From contig NW_022204507.1 in NCBI RefSeq assembly GCF_008831285.2, forward strand, positions 2,650,814 through 2,714,813: a DNA stretch of 64,000 nucleotides, read 5' to 3'. The translations under genes were made by a program, and so were the position numbers. This DNA comes from Nymphaea colorata (lineage: Eukaryota > Streptophyta > Magnoliopsida > Nymphaeales > Nymphaeaceae). The notes under the pieces were generated by a model. The model ran no database searches. It was not told the DNA's origin and worked only from the letters and a program-made list of their open reading frames with translations. This document shows, in pieces, positions 20,940 to 33,624 of the stretch. How positions within the stretch are numbered: position 1 is the stretch's first letter; the number at the start of each line of letters is the position of its first letter.

Positions 20940-22880
20940 AAAAAATAAAAAGAATTAAGGGATGTACAGTTGTAGATGCATATTAATTATGAGTATATAG
21001 CTTATATTCTTCCTTTAAGCACCAAATTAGTTATATATCTTCAGGAATTTATAGACTTAAATATTGCTCTTTTATAATTACGGCACCACATTAAAGTAAG
21101 ACTACGTAAGTGATTTACAGGTTCTTACGTAACAGATTATGTGCTTTTCACAAGGATAAACAATAGGATATATAGCAAAATATTAACAAAAAAATTTACA
21201 AGTGTTTGTCTCAATAGAAACAAACTCAGCAATATTTGCAATTATTTGCTGCGTTAAGAATAAAATTCACATGAAATGGAGGCGCTTTGGGCGTTCCTCT
21301 CATTCACTGTGGGAAACAACCTGCTCCCGAAATGATAAAGGTTGGAGGCATACACCCAGCAAGCTGTTGCTGCAACTAGATCCAAATGGGGGCACTAATT
21401 GGGATTTGCTATATATGCAATGTTTTAATATATTTTAGGATAGTATTTAATTAACTTTTTTATATGTTGCATTTTGAGAAAAATATGACTTTTAATTTAT
21501 AATACTGTTCGAAGTTTCACAATTCATTCAACCAAATCGACGATAAATCGTCTGCATGTGAACTGGTTGCAAATCACAATTGTAGAATCATTTTTTTTTA
21601 TGGAACATAAAACCCCGCATAATATCTAGGAAGAACTTAAATTAATTCATGTATTATTGCACAGCAAACTACTCCATGCATCAGATGGTCCTAGTAAATG
21701 ACATGTCTATGGTAAACATCAAAATAAGTAACCAACACAGAGAGAGTTCAAAATTTTCAAACCCACTTTGTAAGCTTTATTGATTTCCTTCTTTCCTACC
21801 CATGTACGGATCCACATTTTACATGTAACTCAGTCGTTTTCTAATGCATTACTGTCATTTAAAACATCTCATATTTCATCCTTCAATTTTTTTTTGCAAA
21901 ACATTGCATTCTTGGATACATGTTCTATGTGAACATCACGTTCTTGTTGCAGTAATGCAAAGCGTATGTATGTCTACATTTGGTTGCTGCATTTAAAGAT
22001 CATTTCATATCTTCAAATGTAATGGATGGAGCATGGTTTTATTTTTTATTTTTTCACAATCCTACTTCTAATGTTGCTATGAGATGGATAGCACATAACA
22101 TGAAAAAACAAAAAAAATTACATCAAGCAACCAAAAAGTCATGCGGAACCATGTCGAGTGTTTCAAGTAATATTTATTTCAAAAACATTAATGCATAAAT
22201 TATTGTACAATATTGTTAGAAAAAAAAATAAAGATGATGTGAACCTAAACTTTTGAGACCAATTTTTTTTATTGAAGGCAAATTTTTTATTGAAGACATA
22301 GCACAGGGAAATAATTTTTCAAACATCCATACTTTGTATACTATTAAGCATCATTACAAACTATATTTGCAACAAACCACTATTATTTAGAAGACAAACT
22401 GAACAAGTCAACCGAGTCAAATCTTAGAATAAATGGCATAAAATTCTCATGATTCTAGTCCTTAAAATTCTGGTAGATCATTGACCAATTTTGGCATAAC
22501 AAGGCCATCTCAGGAATGCTCCAGCCACATTGTCAGCCCTTTTATTTGCAATCACCTGAAAAGGGAAGATGGGGATGAGAACATGGGAAAGTTTCCCAAA
22601 CAATGCATACTATTAACTTATTCCAGCTTATGTTAAGTAATTTGAATGTCTTGTCTCACTACTACATGAAGCTGAGAGATTCAATATATGGTTTCAAGAA
22701 CAAATATGCACACAAAAATATTTAATAGTGAAAAGTACAACATTCATGAATATGAGAGAGATTTTTGTCCGCCGCTTTGCGTATGTAATGAGCGTACGCT
22801 GGATGTGGACCATACTACAAATATGCACATTTTCTTTCACACCCAAACATTGCATATGCATATGCGTGAGATAACAAATA
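20940..22880 (+). repeat. RepA, copy 2
   Basis: Close match to 28611-30270 from 21188 on, and a more distant match to 9350-11000. Two short frames (21980-22198 and 22688-22903) have counterparts in the third copy at 29391-29582 and 30068-30283. They differ by frameshifts and carry no known domain, so I treat them as non-coding. The copy runs into a GAGATAA array. Confidence 0.85.
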
Positions 22881-23470
22881 GGTATGAAATAACAAATAAG
22901 TAGGAGATTATGTTTATGAGAAAACAAAACATTTATGAGATATGAGTTAATGGACGGACCAATGGATATATGAGGTAACACTAAACATAAGTATGAGTTG
23001 ATCTTTATGAGATAATAAAACACATGTAAGATAATGAGATAATAGATGGATGTATCAGATAAGACTAAACATAAATATGAGATAATGCTTTTGAGAAAAT
23101 AAATTATTTATAAGATAATGAGTTAATGGATGGATGTTTGAGATAATGTCAAACTTAAGTATGAGATAATGTTTATGAGATAAAAAAAATATTTATGAGA
23201 TAATGAGATAACATTATGAGGAGGTCAAAAAAACAAAAAAGCTTTTTTTTGCTACTTAATGGGGTATCTTAACCATAACGATATATATATACACTGATTA
23301 ATTTTATCTTTACCGAATCCTAAAATTTTCTTTTTGTGGTCTTCCTTTTTCTCCCTACAAAGAGTTTCTTTTTTTTTGTTAATCATGGGCATGTTTTGTC
23401 ATTATTAAAAATGGCTTAAAAATTTCATACACAGGTAACCAATTTCGCATAAATGTTAGTATGCATGCAT
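22870..23470 (+). repeat. GAGATAA array and shared terminal block, copy 2
   Basis: About four units of roughly 88 bp contain TGAGATAATG, TAATGGATGGATG and ACTAAACATAAGTATGAG. After 23215 comes a terminal block with AAAAAGCTTTTTTTTGCTACTTAATGG-like sequence, GGGTATCTTAACCATAACGATA and ATTTTATCTTTACC. It matches 62205-62460 over about 250 bp and the ends of copies 1 and 3 over shorter stretches. Confidence 0.85.
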
Positions 23471-23929
23471 GCAATAGTTATCATGTATATGAAATTATTG
23501 CAAATATGTTTTAGTTCCGCTTATTAATTAATTGTGGGTATTATGTTTTCTGGTATTATGTTTGTCCAAATTTGGTTGGTCATTTGGAAAATCTAGTAAG
23601 GTCTTAGGAGGGAGAAGCTCTCCTAGTGTTTTTATTAGAGCTCCTTTCATAGGGTCTTTCGTTTCTCTCTTTCCCCTGTCTATGCTTCTAGGAGACAATG
23701 CAACAATTGTGAGGAAGCAAGGCCCCCACCCCGGATGATGATCCCAGAGATGCCAGTGGAGACCATGAGGTGGTCCTTGATCTAGGAAACCGACAAGGAG
23801 GAGTCCAATGTCTCAAAGCAGGAGGCTTCAAGGGTAGGTGATTGTGAAGGGGTTGTCTCACATGCGCAACTTGAGAGCAGCTGCAATCAATGCGGCAATC
23901 CAACTCTCAAATATATTTAAAAGCTATCA

Positions 23930-24300
23930 ATAGGCATGTGATGGAAACCTATGATGACCAAGAAGAATTAGAAGTGTGTACAATTAGTGGGCATCCCCAT
24001 GTCATCATTTTTTAGGAACATCTAGAGGAGATGAAGAAATCCTACAAATACATTACCATAGCCTACTTCCTAGGTGGAGAAAATAGGAGATCAATGAATC
24101 TTGGCTTCTTTATCGTTGGACTTCGCTCTCCCTGATATGAGATTCACTACCTTCACTTTTCCTTTGTTGTTAATGGTCATTTGCTAGTAAAAGTAGATTC
24201 TAGTGAAGAACTTGAAGTCATTATGAGGAAACAGGCATAGCGAGTGGGAGGTCAACTGCTTGCGAGTAGATGGGTCCTTATAATGGACCTCTATATTGGG
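23930..24300 (+). pseudogene. Possible LINE ORF1-type (DUF4283-like) fragment
   Basis: One frame reads ...HLLVKVDSSEELEVIMRKQ... near 24178-24236 and then RVGGQLLASRW after a stop. This resembles the DUF4283 pattern of plant LINE ORF1 (an aliphatic strand, an acidic helix, then a GxxLxxxxW strand). Position upstream of the reverse transcriptase supports this, but the similarity is weak. Confidence 0.35.
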
Positions 24301-24559
24301 GAGTTCCTTGAAATCCCCTAGTGAGTAGAGACTTCTTGTTTGGTGTCCATCCTATGGAACAAACGGGTGTAGCCAGGGTGCTGGGAGGGGAGTGAATGGA
24401 AGTCGATCCCTTCACAAAGGTTGAACTGCAGATAGGATATGCTCGAATTTGTGTGGAGATAATACTTTCCATAACGTTCCGTCCAATGGTGGAGTTGGAG
24501 TGTGGCAATTATGATGATGTCCGATCACAAAGAGTTGAATGAAAAGAACAAACAAAATT

Positions 24560-25170
24560 TTTCTCAAGATGCAAGACAATGTCTCACTTAATGCAGGACT
24601 ATAATGTAAAACTCCTAATGCTTCCAACATCAAGGAGTTTCAGCTCAATGCATTGTGCAATAGCATTTACAAGATCATTCCAAAAGTCATGGCAGCTAGA
24701 ATGGAAAAGATCCTCATTAGAACTGTTAATCAATATCAAGGAGCATTTCTGCCTAATAAACATATCCATGAATAGGTTTGGATGCAACAAGATGGTTAAT
24801 ATCTTAGCTAACCATAACTGCCAATCAATGCTTCTGAACCATGATATGTCAAAGGTGCATGACAAAGTTAAATGAAACTTCATTAGGAAAGCCCTACACC
24901 ACCTCGGTTTTTGTGATAATTGGGTTTCTAAGGTAATGACATGTGAAGAAACAAATTCATATGCTCTCATTATTAACGGAAGAAATGAAGTTTTTTTTTT
25001 AATTTTTTTTATTTCTTATTTTTTTTATAGTCAAAGGGGGCTTCATCAGGGAGATCCCCTCTCCTTCTATCTTTTTCACAGTTGTGGTTCAATTTTTTTT
25101 CTTTTGCGTAGGCTCGAATGGTCGGTTCTCCATATGAAAATCAAATTTTCTAAATTCAGAGGGGTTTAGG
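24560..25170 (+). pseudogene. LINE reverse transcriptase (ORF2) fragment
   Basis: From 24656 a frame gives CNSIYKIIPKVMAARMEKIL, the LCNVxYKIxxKVLAxRL block of plant L1 reverse transcriptases, and then NQYQGAFLPNKHIHE. DMSKVHDKVK (about 24843) is the DMSKAYDRVEW block with a stop in place of the final tryptophan. After LHHLGFCDNWVSKVM and YALIINGRNEVFF comes GLHQGDPLSFYLF near 25040-25075, the GLRQGDPLSPYLF signature. The catalytic ADD block was not found. Confidence 0.9.
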
Positions 25171-26289
25171 CAAATATTCTAGGTATCTTTTATGTACGTG
25201 CAATGATTTTTTGTAGGGCGATAAAATAGAGTGGGAGAAGTTTGAAATATCATTAGAGAATTGGAAAGTGAAGCTGGAATGCTCGTGAATAACCACAAAT
25301 CTACATTCATCCTGTTTTATGTTAATGAACGTAGAGTTTAGTTTACTTCCAAAACCCTCTGTTGAGAGTTGACTCTCTCCAAAACTTACCATGGCCTCTC
25401 TCTATTCTTGAAGAAAATGAACCCTAAAAGCTTGTGTCTGCCTTGTATGGAAAGTGGAGAAAAGTAGGATGAAAAAAAAAATCCTTTGATACTCTGATAT
25501 ACAATATTTAATTGTTACGTTTTGAATCAAATCATCAGCTAGTAGATGATAGCTTTCTGACTGGCCAGGTCTATTATGGTAATGGTTGAAAGATTGTGCT
25601 GTAATTTTTTATAGGCTGACATTGAGAACAAAAAAAGCCCCTCATCAACTAAAAGACCTATGTTACCCTCTAGAGGAAGTCAGTGTTCCGGTTTGAAATT
25701 TAAATTTCTGATACAAAGCACACATGATCTTTTTGCTCTTCTAGGCAAGAACAACAAGCTTGTTGTGGGCATTGTTTGTGCGAAACAAATATTTAAAGAC
25801 TGATAGTATGTTGACGTGTCTTGTAAAGTCCCAGTGTTCCTGATTATGCAAAAGCATCTTGTGGGGTTGGAATGACATTAATCATCAAATTCAATGGATG
25901 GTGGATAATAGCAAGACCACCCGTTTATCATCAAAGAGTTGGGATTGGGCATAGTAGACTACCTTATTTATAATAAAAACTTTCTCTTTTACAACTTGAT
26001 CCTAGTGGCCTCCATTTATGAGATGAACAGTATTCACAAACAAGAGACTAGTCAAAATTGAACTCACATTGGATTTCATATGCCATTCAGCATACAAGTT
26101 TCCTTTATGACAAGGACATCTTGATGATGGGAGACAAAGAAGTAGCAACGGTCCACCACCCAGGCACCTATGAAGTGAATTGTCTTCACAAGGTATTAGA
26201 CAAAAGTAAACTTATAATGTTAAAGAATGTTGCCATTTCTAGAGCTAAATGGTGCACCTTTTTTGGCTATGGAGGTATATATAATGACT

Positions 26290-26620
26290 TGTGATAGAAC
26301 ACAAAGAGTTGGCTATGCCTTAGCCAACCAATGTGTGATCTATGATAGACAAATTGAAACAGAAGATCATGTCTTTATCCACTATTGATGTGCAAAGAAA
26401 TGGTGAAGGTACTTGGGCGTAAGTTTGATGTAAACATCCCAAATTGAAGAAGTGTCCAAGAGGCAACCCATTGATGGTGGAAGAGAGCTCTATAGTAAAA
26501 TGGTCTTAGCTTGTCTAGCATCTTAGTCTACTCATGACCTTTGGGGATATTTAAGAAGATTAGAAACAACATCTTTTGTGACACTGATGCTAACATCAAT
26601 TGGGAGATCACTGGCAAATT
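26290..26620 (+). pseudogene. LINE reverse-transcriptase zinc-binding domain
   Basis: Reads GYALANQCVIYDRQIETEDH then VFIHY (about 26308-26386). In the zf-RVT family the pattern is CxxC...EDxxHLFxxC. Here the second and last cysteines are both tyrosine, each explained by a TGY-to-TAY change. A KIRNNIFCD block near 26550-26585 matches the IWKxRNxxIF tail. Confidence 0.8.
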
Positions 26621-27039
26621 ATGGGTGCACATCATGAATGTCATTGGCAGATCCTCATGGCTTTAGCATACGGAGGAGGGGTGTTGTTGGATGACTTTAT
26701 CCATAAGCCTATACCCTTGGCCTTATTAGAGGTATTGGCATTTATTATGCAATCACCAATTCTTGTCCTCATGTGACCATGAAAAGACATGGGAAAATGG
26801 GATATGGTTTGTCCTTGTTGAATGCACATAGCATGAGATTTTCCTTTCTTCGAAGCAACACCTCCTTAGACACGTTGCATTTGGATGCCGTAAGGAACAT
26901 AATCTAATGGAAAATCCCTTGGGTACCAAACCTAGGTAAGTAGGGACCCCTTTTGTGCTGTTTGAGATATCCAATTTTGTCTCTTTTATGTATGTCCCTT
27001 TCTATTACTATCTCTTTATTTTTTTATCAATCAAAGGGT

Positions 27040-28380
27040 TACATTGGAATTGGCCCTTAAGTGAAGAAGTTGGAAAGTGTTTCTAACAATTGGCATGCTC
27101 AGAAATAGAAGATAGACTCAGTTGCAAAACAATAAAATGACTTAGATAATGAGCACTGACCCCTACTCAACCTCATTAACCTAGGACAAAAGGATAACCT
27201 TGACCAACTGAGTTAGAAGTCATGCCACCTTCACCAATTGAGTAGCTCGGACAATATCATGGCTAGGCCAAATAATCCATTCATTGTTGGCTATACACAT
27301 GCTACCAAATACATATAAAAACTTCACATATGCATGCTTGGGAACTTTCTTTAACAGTTACCAAAAGTAAAGGAGGGATCAAAAATATTTCCTCATGAAC
27401 TCAATTTTAAATGGAAAAGTCTAGTACAAACCCACATTTGAAATTTCAAATAAATAGACAAAATGGAATAGATTTTCAAACCTAAGAACCTTGGTTTTGA
27501 ACATAAAATATTTTTGTTTCCAATTTTGTATAAAATGGGGCCGGAACCCCCTTATGTAACTATTTTAAGAAAATTGAGGCTGCTTAAAAAGTTTTAAAAA
27601 GCTACAATTGTTATTTAAAAAGTTGAACAAATTAGTGGGGTCTTTCTTGGTTGCAGCCCTATTTTTTAAAACATTTGTAAATAGTATGGAGGGGTTCTAA
27701 ATTCTTTCATAAAGGTGTAACACCCATTATTGGCACAATTTTCCTAATTTTCCCTCATCCTTTCCCTCCTTTTAATTTTTCTAAGGGTTAAATGGTGAAC
27801 TAAGAAAGTGGGGCCATGCTCTGACCATCTATTGTTTGCGAGTCCTACTATGACTCTAACCACTAGCGAGGTCACGAACAGCACCCTGCTGGTCAAACCC
27901 ATGGCTTTTTGTCACTCAATTGGTCCTCATTCTAAGGCTTTCACCATTCACATGTTGAACCTTAGCCGAACAAAGACTCTCTCCCTCTTAAGTAAGGCAA
28001 AGCAAGGGAGGCTACACAACTGCAAGACTCTGCTTGATTCTCTTTTTCTTTTCCTTTTAATATCTATTATAGGTTTAAAGAGCCTTGCTACGAAGTCACA
28101 ATATAGGAGGTAAATGAGAGAGACGTAACCAAATATTAACTTACAAGGTTTCAGCCTAAGTATGGCTTAAGTCTACAATACATCCTCACTAACTATTCTT
28201 CCAACTTGCGATAAAAGAGTGAGTGGTACAACTCTTATTTTGTGTGAGTCGAAGTTTACAAAATGCACAGTAAGCCCATTTAGCTTTTGACAATTTTTTT
28301 TTCTTTCCTTATAAGATATGTGATCCAACATTTTCCTTTTAGATTTGATATGATTTCTACTTTTAAAAGGGCTTTCCTTG
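27040..28380 (+). repeat. RepB, copy 2
   Basis: Counterpart of 11230-12740, in the same orientation and with blocks in the same order, including the AAGACTCTC block near 27970 and GTTTCAGCCTAAGTATGGC near 28150. It lies between the LINE and the third RepA copy. No coding sequence. Just beyond it, 28390-28500 repeats GGGTTAAGTTTKCCACATGG several times. Confidence 0.7.
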
Positions 28381-28610
28381 GGTTAAGTTTGCCACATGGG
28401 TTAAGTTTTCCACATGGATTTCACTCTTCTCCTTATTTTATCTTTTATTTTTTTTGCTTTCCATGGGTTAAGTTTTGCCACATGGATTAAGCTTGCCACC
28501 GTCAATGACTCCCTTTTCCTAATTGTCTGTAATCTTTCTTTCATCTGTTCTCCAGTGTCCCCATGCAAGCTGATCACTCAGCAAGAAAAGAAAGGCCCCA
28601 CGGATTTGAA

Positions 28611-30270
28611 GAAAAAAATTTACAAGTGTTTGTCTCAATAGAAATAAACTCAGCTTATTAGCTGTGCTAAGAATAAAATTCACATGAAATGGAGGCGCTT
28701 TGGGCATTACTCTCTTTCACTGTAAAACATGGGGAAACAACCTGCTCCCTAAATGATAAAGGTAGGAGGCGTACCCCCAACAAGTTGTTGCTGGAACCAG
28801 ATCCAAATGGAGGCACTATTTGGGACTTGTTATAGATGCACTGTTTTAATATGTTGCATTTTGAGAAAAATATGATTTTTAATTTACAATACTGTTCAAA
28901 ATTTCACAATTCATTCAACCAAATTGGAGATAAATCATCTGCATCTGAACTGGTTGCAAATCACAATTGTAGAATCAATTTTTTTGGTGGAACATAATAC
29001 CCCGCATAATGCCCAGGAAGGAGAACTTAAATTAATTCATGCATTATTGCACCGCAAACTACTCCATACATCAGATGGTCCAAGTAAATGACATGTATAC
29101 GGTAAACATCAAAATAAGTAACCAACACACTGAGAGTTCAAAATTTTAAGACCCACTTTGTAAGCTTTATTGATTTCCTTCTTTCCTACCCACGTACAGA
29201 TCCACATTTTACAGGTAACTCAGTCGTTTTCTAATGCCCTACTGTCATTTAAAAAATCTCATAATTCATCCCTCAATTTTATTGATTTTGTCAAAGCCAT
29301 TTTTTTGCAAAACGTTGCATTCTTGGATGCATGTTCATTGTGAACATCACGTTCTTGTTGCAGTAATGCTAGGCGTATGTATGTCTAGATTTGATTGCTG
29401 CATTTAAGGATCATTTCATATCTTCAAATGCTATGGATGGAACATGGTATTATTTTTTATTTTTTCACAATCCTACTTCGAAAGTTGCAATGAGAAGGAT
29501 GGCAGGTAACATGAAAAAACAAAAAATTTACATCAAGCAAGCAAAAAGTCATGTGGAACCATGTGTCAAGCATTTCGAGTAATATTATTTCAAAGACATT
29601 ATTACATAAATTAATGTACAATATTGTTAGAAAAGAAATATTAAAGATGGTGTGAACCTAAACTTTTGAGACCAATTTTTTTTATTGAAGACATAGCAAA
29701 CGAACATCCATTATTTGTATACTATTAAGCATCATTACAAACTATATTGACAACAAACCACCATTATTTAGAAGATATACTGAACAAGCCAACCGAGTCA
29801 AATGTTAGAATAAAAGGCATAAATTCTCCTGATTCTAGTCCTTAAAATTCTGGTAGATCATTGACCGGTTTTGGCATAACAAGGCCATCTCAGGAATGCC
29901 CCAGCCACATTGCCAGCCCTTTTATTTGGAATCACCTGAAAAGGGAAGATGGGGATGAGAACTTGGGAAAGTTTCCCAAACAATGCATACTATTGACTTA
30001 TTCCAGCTTATGTTAAGTAATTTGAAAGTCTTGTCTCACAATTACAGGAAACTGAGAGATTCAATACATGATTTCAAGAACAAATATGCACACAAAAACA
30101 TTTAATAGTGAAAAGTACAGCATTCAAGAGCATGAGGGAGAGCTTTGTCTGCCGCTTTGCATATGCAACGAGTGTACGCTGGATGTGGACCATACTACAA
30201 ATATGCAAATTTCATTTCACGCCCAAACATTGCATATGCATATGCGTGAAATAACAAATATGTATGAAAT
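28611..30270 (+). repeat. RepA, copy 3 (direct repeat of copy 2)
   Basis: Matches 21188-22880 closely along its length, with small indels, beginning AAAAAATTTACAAGTGTTTG. It is the clearest direct repeat in the spacer. Its order here is RepB, RepA, array, whereas the left arm has RepA, RepB, array. Confidence 0.9.
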
Positions 30271-30632
30271 AACAAATAAGTAAGAGATAATGTTTATGAG
30301 AGAACAAAACATCTATGAGATATGAGTTAATGGACGGACCGATGGATATATGAGGTGACACTAAACATAAGTATGAGTTGATCTTTATGACATAATAAAA
30401 CACTTGAAAGATAATATATGGATGTAAAGATAAGACTAAACATAAATATGTGATAATGCTTTTGAGAAAATGAGATAATGAGATACTGGGTGGATGTTTG
30501 AGATAATGTTAAACCTATGTATGAGATAATGTTTATGAAATAAAAAAATATTTATGGGATAATGAGATAACGTTATGAGCAGGACAAAAAAACAAAAAAG
30601 CTTTTTTTTACTACATAAAGGGGTATCTTAAC
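30270..30632 (+). repeat. GAGATAA array, copy 3, end truncated
   Basis: Same 88-bp-type units as copy 2, fewer and more decayed, followed by the start of the terminal block (AAAAAGCTTTTTTTTACTAC, GGGGTATCTTAACCA). The match to copy 2 stops at about 30632 and copia-type sequence follows. Confidence 0.85.
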
Positions 30633-30654
30633 CACTACAAAAAAGCTCACCAAG

Positions 30655-30770
30655 GGATGATTTCAAAGATGCCCGCAATGCACTTATTGCCAAGGCCTTG
30701 GTCATACTAGGGATAAGTGCCACAAACTTCATGGTTATCCTCCTGTTTTCAAGCCAAACTGACATAAACA
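30655..30770 (+). pseudogene. Copia gag zinc-knuckle fragment
   Basis: One frame reads CPQCTYCQGLGHTRDKCHK, then LHGYPPVF. CTYCQGLGHTRDKC is a perfect CX2CX4HX4C knuckle, and KCHKLHGYPP is its usual continuation in plant copia gag. Upstream gag is absent. Confidence 0.85.
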
Positions 30771-30981
30771 GGGAACGCCAAATGACAAAACCCTTTAATG
30801 CTGCAATGTCAATTAAAGAAAATATAATTGTGGCTGTCATTGTTAGAGCAGGAGTTTCCAATCGTGCACCGCCATTGTGAACACTCTATCTATCGAGTGA
30901 TATCGAATGCTCATTGAAGAAAAGAAAATATAATGTTGATCACGATAAAGGGAAAGTGATCATGCCAGCAATGTCCAAAGA

Positions 30982-31270
30982 TGTTAGAATCAATTATAAA
31001 AGGAATGAATTTAAATTGAGTATCAATCAAGATCCTAATAATTTGGATGTATATAGACATGGCTGACATACTATTTGACTCTTGTATCCCTTCCATTGTG
31101 CGTGTGGAAATTTCTTGTATTTGAGTGAAGAAATAAGGAAAGAGAGATGCTTACCATGGATGTAGGTCGAGCTTGACCGAACCACACTATCTTGTGCATG
31201 TTTGTTTTCTCTCTCTCTCTCTCTCTCTCCCTCTATCTCTCTTTACTTTTACTTGGTATCGAAGCCAGAG
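30982..31270 (+). repeat. Possible copia LTR remnant with primer site and (CT)n
   Basis: Begins TGTTAGAATCAA and is followed at 31254 by TGGTATCGAAGCC, a two-base variant of the copia primer-binding site. A CT microsatellite occupies about 31210-31240. The LTR end before the primer site lacks a clean CA, so the limits are approximate. Confidence 0.5.
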
Positions 31271-33620
31271 AGTGGAATTTCTTGTGTGCTTCTGTTGAAA
31301 CGGCTCTGAAGGGGGCTCGTTATGGCGATGCTATTCATGGTATTTCCATGATTAGTTGGATAGTGTTACCTATATTAAAAGTTGCCCACCACGGATTGCC
31401 ATTAATTTTTCTTTCCATGTTTCCTTGCTTTGTAACTGTTGTATTCACTCACGTTAAATAGTGATTGTAGAGTGAAACAACAATATAGAGAAAATATATA
31501 ATACGAGCTCTCCCTTGCTTCTGGTGGACGTAGACATACATGCCGAACCATGTATATTATGTGCTTTCTCATTCCTCTCCCTAATCATTGTGGGAGGCTC
31601 AGCAGAAATCAGAGTATTGTTATTCATCTCTGTGATTGATTTGGGGGAAAGCCCCAATTTCTGGAGAAGGAGAATCATGAACGCCACTGGTGTTCAGAGA
31701 CTGTGATTTTCAACAATATTCAGATGGGACACATTTCTTCGTGGAGGCAGCGTTGGGGCTGATTTTTGGGGTGTCCCTTTCCTTCATCTTGTTGACCATC
31801 AGCCAAAATTTCATGGCAAATGGCTGCCTGGGTGATTTTCTATGATGTTCACATCCCAAAAATTTTAGGTATTTGCAGTACTCCAGAAAAATTAGATTTT
31901 ATTTTAAAAATGAGAGAGAAAGGGACTCGCCCATCGGCATGAGGATCAACCATTCTTGGCGCTTTTACGAGGGGTAATCAATGCAAGGACTATGTTTATT
32001 ACAATGCATTTCATTTTAGCTTAAACATCTTTTTCATTCTCTATGTGGTGTAGTGTTTGAGAAAAATGTTGAAAGTTTGATGTTTCAAACTTTTGAAGAG
32101 ATTCTTGAAGAATCACTTGAGAGTGTAGAACATTTTTATTTGAGAAAATCTTTACAAATGTTGTTTGAAATCATTTGAAGATTGTTTTTTAGAAATCATT
32201 TTGGTATTCTCTTAAGACTTTATGTAGGTTTGAGATTTTGCTCTAATTCGGTTACCACCTAGTTAAGCTTCATCTCCTCTTGGAGCCTTTGATCACAAGT
32301 GCTGTTAAGTGAGTGTAATGCATGAATGCATTAATCCTATATGATTAAAGCATTCCTACCCCAACATTCATCTAAAAATATGCCTACCACAACATACATC
32401 TAAGGTTTTTGTAGTTAACATAAATGTTTATGAAGAAAGAAAAGTTTTAAAATTGATTGGGGTTGTAGACCATCAAGCATTAATCCAATATTGGGTCATG
32501 ACTTGAGTTTTGGTATTGGTGAAGTCGGTAAATGAAAATGATCTTAAACCATGGGAGAAAAATATTTGAAAGGATGGAGAAGATGAAATGCTCCCATAGG
32601 AAGAAAGAGAGATAGAGAAAGAGATTTCAATGATCTTTAAATGGGAAGATTTCAAATGAAGGAGAAGATGCATATCTCTATATGTATGCATATATGTGTA
32701 TAAGCTTTTGACAATGAGGTCTTAATTTAAGTAGAGAAAGAAAATAGGCTTTTTAAAAGAAAGAGAGGAAGATAAAAAAGATGCACATACATGTGTAAAT
32801 ACTAGCACATATACACATATACAAAAGTTGGTAAAAATGACATTGATTTGAATAGAAAGAGAGATTTTGAAGGAAAAGAAAGAGATAAATTTCTTATATA
32901 TATATATAAGAAATTTGTAGATGAAGGCTTTTGACTTGAAAAGAGAAATAAAAGATTCTATTGAGAGAAAATAAGACATTTATATATATATGCATTCATA
33001 TAAGTATTAAAATAAAATATAAAAGCATAGAGAGAGGAAATGAAAGGAATCATCATGTGGGCATATATGTATATAACATGTATATACATGTGCGTCTTCA
33101 TGAGATTGAAATCAAGAAATGAAAAATAATGACCGACTTCAAATTTGAAGTACGCCGGAGGAAGCTTGGACTCATGCAAGAGCCTAAGCTAAGTCTCCAA
33201 AGCCAAATCGGAAAATGTTTTTTTGAAAATATTTTGGAAAACAAGATTTCAAAAATTTTTATATATGAACATAAACATAATCGTTTCGTTAGTTACAAGG
33301 AAATATGTTTCTTTCACCATTGGTTATGGAAGAAACTCAAACCACATGATAAGTTGCTCATTAGAGTTGCTAATGGGATGATTAAAAGGAAACTAACGCA
33401 AATGATATGCAAATACATATTAACATCTATATATTCATGAGGGCTTTCCTCGGGTTGGACAAGTCCCAACTCAAAAATTAACATGGAATAAAGAGTCCCA
33501 ACATAATCTCATTCTCACCGCGTATTCACATACAAATGGAAAATCAAATAACTATGCATGGATAATATCAAAGCAATACTTAAGAAGGAGAAAGAGCATC
33601 ATCCAACCATAACGTGAATT
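31270..33620. other. No gene seen
   Basis: AT-rich sequence with GA-rich stretches and short TA runs (32895-32910, 33060-33090). Frames of 60-100 codons occur on both strands with no family resemblance. The downstream part may be LTR-like DNA of an unrecognised element. Confidence 0.45.
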
Positions 33621-33624
33621 ATTA

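Larger units (their letters stand above)
23690..26990 (+). mobile_element. L1-like LINE relic, forward strand
   Basis: A non-LTR retrotransposon remnant lying between RepA copy 2 and RepB copy 2. Recognised parts in order: a possible ORF1-type region, a reverse transcriptase, and a reverse-transcriptase zinc-binding domain with the tail usual for plant L1-like ORF2. An endonuclease is not seen, so the element is 5'-truncated or rearranged. Multiple stops and shifts make it non-functional. Exact ends and target duplication could not be fixed. Confidence 0.85.

Noticed and set aside
30632-30646. CACTACAAAAAAGC as a CACTA transposon end
   Set aside because: It sits at the junction between the array terminal block and copia gag, with no matching second end.
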